DNA of 64,000 nt from Pieris napi (lineage: Eukaryota; Arthropoda; Insecta; Lepidoptera; Pieridae). Both the position numbers and the translations under genes were made by a program. The notes beneath the pieces are model-generated. The model was not told the origin of the DNA. It searched no databases and saw nothing but the letters and a program-made list of their open reading frames with translations. Below, in pieces: positions 45,146 to 55,004 of this stretch; position 1 is the first letter of the stretch; each line of letters begins with the position of its first letter. The stretch is taken from the NCBI RefSeq assembly GCF_905475465.1, contig NC_062252.1, positions 10,602,001-10,666,000 of the forward strand, in the 5' to 3' direction.

Positions 45146-45634
45146 ATAGTTTACTTGGAAAGAAAGTGGTACGTGATTGATTAATTATAAAAAAAGACCG
45201 CCCAATCAACCATATATACGCATGCAAATGTCATATTAGTTATCATAATGTCAGAATAACATGTGAAGTTATTTATAATTGTTGTCAAAACGTATGGTAT
45301 ACTCTCCCACGCTATAAAGGCACCATTGAAAAATTTATTTTCGGAATTTTAAATTCATATTAGATGAGTCTATTAATACGCTAAGAAAACATCAAAACAT
45401 TTAAGCGTTAGACAAATATTAAATTGCAGATGCAATAAGATTTTGCGAAGTATACAATGACATTCAAATACCGTAGTGACCTCTGTACCTAATGTACATT
45501 TGCATAAATATGTGCGAAGATGAATTCTGTATTTAGGCAACGGTTTATTAAATTCAGCAGTGCTATAGCTATTCGATTAAATAAATGCCGAAAGTAGCAG
45601 GGATATGTGGCTCGATCTAACATCCAATTCGGTG
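45146..45634. repeat. Diverged repeat shared with 51355-51450
   Basis: CGCATGCAAATGTCATATTA and TTATAATTGTTG occur in the same order at about 45220-45290 and 51365-51445. Otherwise nothing recognised. Confidence 0.35.
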
Positions 45635-46190
45635 ATAAATAAACTCAAACTCAAAATATCTTTATTCAAGTGGGTAACCAAGTACACTTTTGAATTGTCA
45701 AGTTAAATTCATTGTAAATTTACATTTACTACCAGTTCTCAAGTCATGGGCGTAGAGCGGGTAAGAAGAACTGGCAAGAAACTTTCCGCCACTCTTTTTT
45801 AATCGCCAAGTATTGTCATACAAATTGTTTGAACTGGAGCAAATCAATCCCAAGGATTAGGATCATTTAAGTATTCCTCAAATTTATAAAACGCTTTATT
45901 GATTAATTGCCGTTTAACAAGGGCTTTGAATTTATTTAGTGATAATTCTCTAATTTCGCTTGGGAGTTTGTTGTAAAAACGAATACAATTTCCATATAAG
46001 GAGTGGTTTATCTTTTGGAGCCTGGTTGGTCGTACACTCAAATTAGTTCTATTTCGCGTATTATACTGGTGAAAGTCACCATTTGTTTTAAAATAGTTTA
46101 TATTTTTTTGGACATAAAACAAGGCTTCAAGAATATACAATAAAGTACAAGCTCCCACCTTTTCAGAATGCCAAATCATAAAATGACTGC
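45635..46190 (-). mobile_element. LINE-B 3' end, longest copy
   Basis: The 3' tail AACTCAAACTCAAAATATCT lies at 45641 on the plus strand. It is followed inward by the family 3'UTR and a readable C-terminal ORF (45844-46179). 5'-truncated; inserted antisense. Confidence 0.8.
45844..46179 (-). pseudogene. LINE-B (jockey-like) reverse transcriptase C-terminus
   Basis: 111 open codons: GACTLLYILEALFYVQKN, then FHQYNTRNRTNLSV, LYGNCIRFYNKLPSEIREL and FKALVKRQLINKAFY, ending at a stop in EYLNDPNPWD. The YNTRN and IRFYNKLP phrases are typical of the region after the RT domain in jockey-type LINEs. The catalytic domain is absent, so it is a dead 5'-truncated copy. Confidence 0.75.
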
Positions 46191-46904
46191 TTCACGACTG
46201 ATTTGAGAGAGACCGCCGATGGGAAAACCGCTGTGTGAGTTCGTGAAGTGAGTTACAGAATCGCAGGGCTGATAGTAATAAATACATAGGTAACTATAAT
46301 ATTGTGTTCAAGACGGTTGATACTAGAACGAGTTTGTCAGGACAAGGCGCCAATTTAGGAGATACGGTTGCTACATACCAGGTATTAATGTTTTTATGTG
46401 ACTGGTGCTATGCTTACTGCAGTTCACATTAATTTATAATGTATATATATGAAGAATACTTATATGAAGATTGTTTTGATGAGAACCACTTTAGATATTG
46501 AAGTTCATGAGATATTATTTCATAGGTTTTTGTTAATTTTAATTATGAGAAAGATCAACAACTTCTCTGAAACTTCCAATAGCGATATTGATACCAATTT
46601 AGTAATGCCAACTCCTGCAGGATATTCCCCCTAGACATACTTCAAATACTCCTAAACATATATTAAAAAACCCCTAAAGATTTTGTTGTACACTTGGTTT
46701 GAGAGGAAATTTCAAATATGCATTAAAAATACATTCAAGTGGTATAAATAAGCTGTTATTTCAGTTTATACTTGGTTAAGTTTATTCGAGGTTCGAAGCT
46801 TAATATAAATTGTACAGAATTGTGCGTTTAAAATAACCTTTTTCTTTGAATAAAGTACCCCCTAAAATCTCTTAAGTAAATGTATTCCCTATGAACCCCT
46901 AGGG
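46191..46904. other. No gene seen
   Basis: Short open frames only. The segment 46610-46680 and 46855-46905 are rich in CCCCTA words. Confidence 0.35.
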
Positions 46905-47018
46905 GCTGACTCAAGATGTCTTAGAAAGTGACATTTCGTGTCGACAATTTTGATACAAATTTAGTTTTCGACTTTCTACATACGCAACTGTTGCGGCATC
47001 TTGACTAAGCCCCTTGAG
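46905..47018. repeat. Candidate small MITE
   Basis: AGGGGCTGACTCAAGATGTC at the left is matched by the inverse of GCATCTTGACTAAGCCCC at the right, and TAGAAAGT / ACTTTCTA pair further in. About 114 bp, non-coding. The target duplication is unclear. Confidence 0.5.
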
Positions 47019-47231
47019 CATATTGATTCCCCCTATTTTTTTTGGGGAAAACCTCCAAGTTGGCTGTACCAATCCGGACGTTTTTATATCCAAGCTCGAA
47101 GTAGTTCTCTAAGTAGCGCTGATGTATCTATATGTATATATATTTTGGGATTGTATAGACTATAGACCAAAAAATCATCGTACAGTATCGCTTTTGGAAG
47201 TTACAAAGTAAGGGCTCTGATCATTAATTTA

Positions 47232-47302
47232 TTCCTTGGTTAAAGTCAAAATCATTTATTCATATAGGTAACACAATGTACACTTATGAACGAAGAGTAT
47301 TA
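47232..47302 (-). mobile_element. LINE-B 3' tail fragment
   Basis: AAAGTCAAAATCATTTATTC, ATATAGGTAACACAATGTAC, ACTTATGAACG. Confidence 0.6.
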
Positions 47303-47708
47303 AATAATCTTTCCAGTAGATTTTGCTATTTCTACTACCAAAATAGTCAGTATATTTATACATTAGTATGCAACCAAAATAAATTAATAAACCTTTTCTC
47401 GAGCTTTTTCGTGATTATGATATACTTTATCTATGTGTTTTTTGAAAATTGATTACTCCAATACGCTCGTAAGCTTAATGTATTATTGTACACAAGTTTT
47501 TTATTTGTATCTTAATACATACCTTTACAATTGCTTCTATGGATATATCTGAAACCAAATAAAATGTCATATTATTAAATTGATTCACGTACTCTTTGGT
47601 TAAACCAACACTACACATTTAATTAAGACTTTATGAGATTATTGGCGAATTTATTACATTATTTACATAATGCTCTCGAGTATTGATGACAATAAACCCA
47701 GTTTCATA
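47303..47708. other. No gene seen
   Basis: AT-rich. Nothing recognised. Confidence 0.3.
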
Positions 47709-47983
47709 GCTTTTAAGCTATTGCATAGATTTTATCGCGGGCTTTGAGCGCGGCGACCGAATCAAGAAATTCCGTAACGAAAATAAAAACCTAAAACACG
47801 ATGACGTATGTAGAGTGAGACAGACTATATAGGCGTGTTAGTCAAGTGTGGTAGAGTGGTAGATTGAATTAATATCAAAGAAAAAAATAATGCATTAATA
47901 AAAATAAAAAAAATACATAATTGCATAAGTTGATAAAAAATGCTATGCAATAGCTTTACCGTGGCAGTCCCCGAGTGGCAAAC
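47709..47983 (+). repeat. Repeat H, copy 1
   Basis: AAGCTATTGCATAG near 47717 and CTATGCAATAGCTT near 47943 are mutual inverses. Inside: GCGGGCTTTGAGCGCGGCGA, CCGAATCAAGAAATTCCGTA and GGCGTGTTAGTC. The outer part is GGCAGTCCCCGAGTGGCAAA. An inverted copy lies at 61016-61345. Confidence 0.65.
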
Positions 47984-48617
47984 TTTTTTTTTTATTATTT
48001 ATTTTTTAGACATCTCTATAATTAAATTCCCACTAAACCCGTGATTAATGAAAACTAGAAAGAAATAATATTATTACATATAATAAAAAGGATGTTTACG
48101 TAAAAAGAAAGTACACCCCCCCCCCCACACTAGGATTCCCGGTGTCAGTCAGTCTCTTCCATGTTAACGATAATTGACAATTATTTCTTCATAACACTTA
48201 CATTCTATTATTACACTACTGTTGGACAATATTTTCTGTTATAAAGTCGTAAATCACCAAAAATAAGTAATTACTCTAGGGTTTCCGCATTAAACGTAAT
48301 GAGATTTTGTATTACACATAATAATTTAATTAGCATTTATGAACGCAAATGTTGTCCTCAAATATATTATATAATGTCCTAGATACTCACTAGGCATTTC
48401 TGGCAATGATTTTGCGAAAACTTTCTATTTTCTAAACCATAAATTTTGGGAAACATGCGTTACGCTTTGCTTAAGTCGCAAAATGTAATTTAGGCTAAAA
48501 ATAAAAACTCAAAAGAATTTAAACAGTTTCGATTCGAGATTTTTTAGATGTGTTAAGATTTCCTTTGAATATCGCAACATTTAAATAGTAAACCTATAGC
48601 TACAATAAAATAAATAA
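47984..48617. other. No gene seen
   Basis: Has a run of about 11 C at 48116-48126. Otherwise AT-rich. Confidence 0.35.
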
Positions 48618-48872
48618 ATCAGTGGCGCTACAACGTTTTTAGGTCTGGGCCTCAGATATCTGTATCTGTTCCATAATCATTTGTCAATCTAATAGGCAAG
48701 CAGGTGATCAGCCTCCTGTGCTAGACACACGCTATCGACTTTTTGGGTCTAAGGCAAGCCGGATTCCTCACGTTGTTTTCCTTCACTGTTCGAGCAAAGG
48801 TTAAATGTAAAACATAGAAAGAAAGTACATTGGTGCACAGCCGGGGATTGAACCTACGGCCAACACCGCTCT
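48618..48872 (-). mobile_element. tRNA-derived SINE
   Basis: CAGTGGCGCTACAACGTTTT, TCAATCTAATAGGCAAGCAG, GGCAAGCCGGATTCCTCACG, reverse B box CCGGGGATTGAACCTACG and CCAACACCGCTC. Part of the tRNA-like head is deleted. Confidence 0.85.
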
Positions 48873-49527
48873 TAAAGCTACTTTGATGGCTTACTATAGA
48901 ATGGCTAAATTTTCTAAAAACCTTGTCGTGGAAACTGTTACTAAATATATAAAATAATTAAAGTATATTTTCCCAGTTGTTAGCTGTTTTTAAACATATG
49001 CAAAGTAGAGTAATAAAAAAATATGGCATTAAAATGAGCACATTTTTTATTTAAATTGTTAAAATAGTCCGGCTTTAACACACCGTGCTTGTATACAATA
49101 ACAAGAATCGTAAGTTAAACAAATCTTAAAATATATAATGCGCCACACATTTGCCATTATCGAGCTTGTTACTACAATTTACTTGCATATAAAGTCGAAT
49201 AATATTACATGTTAAAAATATATCTTATGCCTTGGTAATAAAATTTAAATTACATTGCTCATATTTCGCATAGGGTGACAAGCGAAGCGCGACGTCATTT
49301 CATAAAGTCGTTCAAAATGATACATATTATGATAGGGTCAATGAACTATGAAGTAATTTCGCAAATTGCATTGAGTTAACACACTAACTGCTATAGAACG
49401 GTTATTTCATGTTGGTTCTGTCATATAGCGTATTTCCTATATACAATTAGTGTCGCTTATATCATGCTAGATGCCGCGTTACCGCATGAAAATTGTATTA
49501 TTTCAAACTTTAAAAAAAAGGCAGGTT
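48873..49527. other. No gene seen
   Basis: AT-rich. No recognised element. Confidence 0.35.
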
Positions 49528-49640
49528 GCAGAAATATAATCTTTCCTCCAACTTCGATTTGGTCCCTTTTGCAATACTGCGAGGAAATGCTGTTCTTTTT
49601 AATTATTTTTATTATTACTATGTAGATTAAGAAAATTTTA
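49528..49640 (+). mobile_element. LINE-C fragment, rearranged
   Basis: TCTTTCCTCCAACTTCGATT and TGGTCCCTTTTGCAATACTG, then GCGAGGAAATGCTG and the AT tail ending ACTATGTAGATTAAG. The middle is deleted. Confidence 0.55.
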
Positions 49641-50324
49641 AGTATTTGATTGTTATGTTTAGCTAAGTAAACAGTTTTTATTCTTAGTTAAATAAAACTG
49701 GTTTATCATTAAAAAAATTACAAAAATAGATTTTATTGAACTTTTATTAATTTCAATAAAAAACAATTGATAGTTTTGACACTCATTTTCTTTCTGTGGA
49801 GCAGACGTGTTCCACTGCGTTGGTAATTCTGCCAGAGACCACAACAGTTAGTTTGCGTTAGTAATGTGAAATTAAAAAAATATCATATCACCAGCACAGT
49901 AATTGTGTTTAATCGAATGTAAAATCAACTAAATAAATAGTTCAATTAAAAGAACTAGCCTAGTCATTTGCAAAAGTAAATGTTATTACTATTATAAAGA
50001 AACTCGAGCCGTCAAAGCCTTATGAGATGCACGCCGGACGTCCGGTTCACGGTGCCACATGTTAATCGGATGTCTGTCTGTATATTACGTCTGGTGATGT
50101 CAATGACACCGTGCATTAAGGCTAATCTTTATGTTGCGTGTTCCTAGTAAGGAAAATAAAACTAAATGATAGTTTAATCTAGGACAATATAGAGACGGAA
50201 CCAGCAGGGTTGAATGATATGGCAACTCTTTGCTCAACGTGATTTAATTTTAAGACTTTATTTCGTTTCAAAGTACGTCGTGGGACATTACTTAGGTAAA
50301 AAACTAACAATGTAGTAACATACA
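49641..50324. other. No gene seen
   Basis: The GC-richer patch at 50025-50060 (CGCCGGACGTCCGG) has no further context. Confidence 0.3.
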
Positions 50325-50326
50325 TT

Positions 50327-50608
50327 GTTCTTCTCTTCTCCTTCTTGTAGTGCCTTTCGACTACTGGAGGTTGGCGGTAAGCTCGTCATACTTCTTATTC
50401 TTCGCCAAGTGCATCAGCTGTTCTACGCTGGCCACTCCAGTCCATTCTCTGATATTGCGGAGCCACGACTTCCTCCTTCTGCCAGTGCGTCTTTTACCTC
50501 GACCTTGCCCATCATGATGACTTGAAGAAGTCGGTACCGTTCGTGTCGAAGCACATGTCCTAAGTAACTTATCTTCTTATTTTTAATGGTCAATACATAT
50601 TGATACAT
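50327..50608 (-). pseudogene. LINE (RTE-like) reverse transcriptase C-terminal fragment
   Basis: The minus-strand frame reads ISYLGHVLRHERYRLLQ, then IMMGKVEVKDALAEGG. Shifting frame continues toward GRRKKSWLRNIREWTG-type sequence down to 50340. The YLGH(V/I)xR...GK phrase is characteristic of the region after the RT domain of RTE-type LINEs. Not the same family as 35048-38077. Broken by frameshifts. Confidence 0.6.
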
Positions 50609-50619
50609 TGTTAGTTGTT

Positions 50620-50960
50620 TTAATTAATTGGTGCAGCCATTTCGTGAAAGTATTTTATATTAAACATATCTTAGTAATTATGGCAGTGAACACAAGATTT
50701 CTAAAAAAAATCCACAGTCTGAGTTGGTTTGTTAAGTACTTCATTTTGTGTATTTGTAAAATTAATTGGTGCAGACATTTTGTGAAAGTAATAATATCTT
50801 ACCGAAGCCGCGTAAAAATTATTTGAAGAAGTCTATTAAGTATGAGGGTGTGCAATTATTTAATCAGTTACCGTCTAAAATTCGTAATATTAGCGCGTTT
50901 GTAAACGTATAGCGTTTAACCAATTCGAAAGGACATGAAAGATACATATCAGAATGAGCC
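50620..50960 (+). pseudogene. Old LINE fragment with a short tandem duplication
   Basis: ATTAATTGGTGCAGCCATTT (50624) and ATTAATTGGTGCAGACATTT (50761) begin two units about 137 bp apart, and a weaker third unit lies near 51075. From 50840 a plus frame reads YEGVQLFNQLPSKIRNI and soon hits a stop. This is the LFNxLPxxIR phrase seen in LINE C-termini. Confidence 0.45.
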
Positions 50961-51591
50961 TAGACTAAAATTGGGACGGCTGATGGCGACGTGTATGTCG
51001 TTCATATATATATTAAGTTTCTCATGTAAATAAAAATACGTTTTTTTACCGATTATCGTCTTATATTTTAGAAACTATGATAGTGAACACAAAATTAAAA
51101 AAAGAAATCCAAAGCGTCAGTTTTTAATGAGGTGTTTTAAGTAGTATTTGAACTCAACAAAACACTTTGTATGGGCCTACAAATATGTACAACTAAATTG
51201 TCCATACTAAAAGGTAAAAATAACTTGTGAAGTGTTAACTAGCAAACAGAGGTTTCTTTGTGGAGTGTGGGCAAGAATTTAACAGCTTTTATGAGCTTTT
51301 ACCGCCTTCGTTTACCAGCTCTTTCTCTCTATTCGAGTAAGTTTAGCGAGTTTAAAATCCCTACATAGGCATGCAAATGTCATATTAATTACTATGTTAT
51401 TAATTTTAATAATAAGAACAGTTAAGTTTGTTATAATTGTTGCGTAGGTAGTTGAACATTCATAATAGATCAGTGTCGTTGTTATTCGTGGTTTAATTAG
51501 TTATTTACGTACATTATCCTAACAGTACTAACCAAATACGTAATGTCGAAAAATATAATAAAGTATAGTAGTATTAAATACATAATATACA
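50961..51591. other. No gene seen
   Basis: Apart from the weak repeat near 51365-51445, nothing recognised. Confidence 0.3.
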
Positions 51592-51825
51592 CAACTAGCA
51601 AACTCGGCGAACTCCGTTTCGCCACCAGATGGCTTCGTTTTATGTAACATTTCGTTTGGTGATCCCGCTTTTCTGTTGAAATTTTTCCTGAATTTTCTTA
51701 GCTATAAACCTCACGGAGCCCGAGACCTTTCCAACGAATGCAAAACCGTGGAAATCGGTTCGTGCGTTCTGGAGTTATAGCGTCAGGAAGGAAAACTCGA
51801 CTTATTTTTATATAGTAGATATCGC
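51592..51825 (+). repeat. Repeat E relative (CTCGGCGAACTCCGTTTCG head)
   Basis: AACTAGCAAACTCGGCGAAC, CTCACGGAGCCCGAGACCTT, GGAAATCGGTTCGTGCGTTC, TGGAGTTATAGCGTCAGGAA and an end in TTTTTATATAGTAGAT. Known in outline from many insects; class not certain. Confidence 0.65.
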
Positions 51826-52068
51826 TACTGTGAACTCTGAACATTTAAAGATGTCGATAGTGTCGAAGCATTCAGTAGGCGCAACGTCTTTGTGAACTGG
51901 TTCTGGCCCTTGGTATCGCAAACCTTGGCCGTCACCGTCACATGCCATAGGTACGAAGAAGGAGGTTCTTGGAGAACACTTGGGTTGCTCAGTGCTCACC
52001 AGCTCCCGCAAGACTTTCAGAAGACTCAGGTTTTTATTTCGTTTCCATAGAAAAAGTAATTTGCTCAT
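51808..52068 (-). other. 86-codon ORF of unknown origin
   Basis: A real ATG opens a frame (MSKLLFLWKRNKNLSLLK..., then FVPMACDGDGQGLRYQ). It ends inside the flanking repeat. Base composition of the middle (51870-52020) is higher in GC than the neighbours. No domain recognised. It could be a fragment of a host exon or of a LINE. Confidence 0.2.
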
Positions 52069-52254
52069 ACGAATATACTGTGAAGCTAGTCTTGTGTAAA
52101 ATCGGCTTAGATATCAATTAGACCCTGACCGCATGATACGATTGTTTTTTGTTACGTGCGTGTAAACGATAATAATGGATTTTAATGTGTTTTGAATCGA
52201 TTCAATCTTTGCAATTTTATGCGAGACTAAATGTAATATTGATAATTAAAAAAA

Positions 52255-52483
52255 AATACATTTAGGTCTGGGCCTCAGATTTCCCTACCTGTTTCATGAT
52301 GATCAATCTAATAGGCATGTAGGTGATTAGCCTCTTGTGCCTGACACACGCCGCAGGGTCTAAGGCGGTTTCCTCCCGATGTTTTCCTTCACCGTTCGAG
52401 CGAATGTTAAATGCGCACATAGAAAGAAAGTTTGTTGATGCAGCCGGGGATCGAACCTACGACCACAGACCAACACTGCTCAA
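52255..52483 (-). mobile_element. tRNA-derived SINE
   Basis: TTTAGGTCTGGGCCTCAGAT, GTGCCTGACACACGCCGCAG, GATGTTTTCCTTCACCGTTC, reverse B box GGGGATCGAACCTACGACC, ending CCAACACTGCTC. Short internal deletions. Confidence 0.85.
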
Positions 52484-53454
52484 TTTGGTTAATTCATTTA
52501 AATATCCAAATTGAGCAATAAAATTCGTAAAGCAAAGATTACTTAAATTAAATTGAAAAGAGTCTTTAGACAAACGTGTAAATAACAAATGTTTTAATCC
52601 ATAAGAATCTCGAATGAGGATATTTTTTTAAATATTTGATTGCAACATACTGTTTCGTTAAACAAATATAAGAGTTGTTACTGTTCAAACGACTATATAT
52701 GGTAGGTAAATATATTATGTATATAATTATAATTAGAAATGTATGTAACAGTAAATATATAATACGCTTTATAAATTACCGTTTCAAATAACACCGTACA
52801 GTTATTTATTTCGTAATTCTACAGCTTACAATTATTATATATAATAACAAACAAATACACTAAAAATATACCCAAAGATAGAATACATAATATTTTTGTA
52901 AAGGGAAAAAACAATAAAAATAATTCAATACACTAAGTAATACCTAATTTGGCTGTGTTGAGTGATGGTGTCAAAGTGTACCTACGTGAAGGTGCATATG
53001 TGGGGTGTGGTTATGATGCAGGTGATTTTGCGCTATGGATATTCTTAATACCCCTTTTAAAATTCCACGATAGCTTAAACAAGTCAAGGCTTAAGTAGTA
53101 GTCGGATGGATCTACAGTCCTGACTTTAATTTCTAGATACATGTACAAATACATATTTATTTTTCCATTGCAATTTCCATACGTTTTCACGTTTTATAAT
53201 AATACTGAGAGAGTACTCGAAAAATTCAAAGTTTCATTTAATTTATTATAATATATTCGAAGCATTTTATTATGCTTTGGCTTTAATTAATTTGTATGTT
53301 TTACTAAGAAATTATTAATTAACTGTTGATTAAAATACTAAATAGCTTACGGATGGTTTGCAAACTGATTTTATGTTAATTATTTGTTTGCTCAGTGTTT
53401 AAAAATTAATGGATTAGTACGTTCAGATTTCTCGTGCTTACGGGCTACAATTAA
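52484..53454. other. No gene seen
   Basis: AT-rich throughout. No repeat recognised. Confidence 0.35.
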
Positions 53455-53690
53455 TATCGAACGTCGAGGCAGAATACAAAATACCATCCGTATCTTCTCA
53501 ACGTCCGTTGTTCCACAACTGAGCGTTCTTAAGCCAGTTTTTGCTGCGCACCACCACTATGTGGATCCAGCAGCCCAATGAAGTATTTCAAGAAAAGAGC
53601 GTACCAATTCTTGAAAGTCCGGCAACGCATTTGCGAGCCTTCTGTCAATGTGATTGTCTATGTTTTCCTCCTATGATATAAACAAAATCC
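53455..53690 (+). mobile_element. LINE-A 3' end, long copy
   Basis: CGAACGTCGAGGCAGAATAC, GTCCGTTGTTCCACAACTGA, GCACCACCACTATGTGGATC, GAGCGTACCAATTCTTGAAA, GTCCGGCAACGCATTTGCGA. One frame contains LLRTTTMWIQQPNEVF, the family's RTTxMWNQLPTEVF phrase. The 5' side is truncated. Confidence 0.75.
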
Positions 53691-54106
53691 CGGGTAAACT
53701 TTTAAATTTTATTCAATTAAATTGTGATAATAAACGCGTTTTATAAATAATTTTAAGTTCAATGTATGTGGCTATTGTCATGGCGACGGCGGTCATGCGC
53801 AGGAGTATTGTGCGAGGCACGACGCGTAGCATTTTAATGTGGAGATAGCATTTCTAGTTCCCATGATATCATAGGAAGTGTTTATATGGTATGGTATGGT
53901 CTTCGGGCATGTGTGAATATTGATTGACTATAAGTTGCTTCATCGAAAAAGCTGTCCAATCATATAAAATAAATATTGTGTTTCTATGTTATATATAGTT
54001 AAAATTAATAGAGAGCCACTGACGGCCTTATCACTTTCGAGCGATCTCTTCCTGGGAACCAATGTGAGAAAATAAAAATAGATAAGGTAAGCGCAAAAAG
54101 TATATA
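53691..54106. other. No gene seen
   Basis: GC-richer spot at 53775-53830 (GGCGACGGCGGTCATGCGCA). No ORF. Confidence 0.3.
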
Positions 54107-54149
54107 TGTCGTGGGCTTATCGTTAGATTGGCCAGATCGAGATATGCCC
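54107..54149 (+). repeat. Ginger left terminal inverted repeat
   Basis: TGTCGTGGGCTTATCGTTAG ... GAGATATGCCC. Identical inverse at 58494-58536. The next about 110 bp carry three further copies of an ATATGCC/GGCATAT word (about 54141, 54200 and 54250). Confidence 0.9.
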
Positions 54150-55004
54150 AGGCAGAACGTGATACTCCGGCACATCATGATCTGGCCATCCAACACAGGG
54201 CATATCGTTCAACACTTAACGTTTGGCGATTTGGCCAGAGATACTTTAGGCATATCGATTATGTAGGGTGTCCAAGGTTTTAGCAAATAAAAATAAAGTT
54301 AAGAATTAAAATGTTTATTAAAATTGAAAATAATTATTGTTATGAAGCTCTAACTTAACATTATTTTTTAAAATTCCAAATGTGGCACATAGAATCACAG
54401 TTCTTTGGAGAGAAAATAACAAAACGCCTATTTGAGGCAAATAAAATATGTAAATAAACAGTAAGGTTTAATAAAATGTTAACACAGCCATCACGTAGAA
54501 AACGGCACGTACGAGCAACAGCTAGAATTAAATGAAAATGTTAAAAAATAATGAATAACATTAAAAATAAGTTATTTAAATAATAAAGTGTAACTAAATA
54601 ATCAGACTCATTAATCAGTTGAAAACAAACTTATATTAATAGGAACGTCAAATAGTTTTTCAAAGAATAGTTACCTATTATTTGTTATTAAATATGACAA
54701 ACATTAATAACATCGTCAAAAAATTCTAAAAATGGCACATTCAATCACAGCCCTTTGGTAATAAAATAAGATAACAAACCAAACGTTCGTAACATTTAAA
54801 TACCTAAAAAATCTTTAGAAATAGGTAATACAACCCGACAACCGCCATGCAGAAAGAGAAATTAAATTAAAAAATGTTTATAAACATTAAATAGGTACCT
54901 ACTTAAAAAATGTTCCTCAATCAGACTAACAACAGACTTAATCAGTTGAAAATAAACTTTGTATTGAATATTAAAGGAAAGTCAAATATTTTTTGAGATA
55001 TCTA

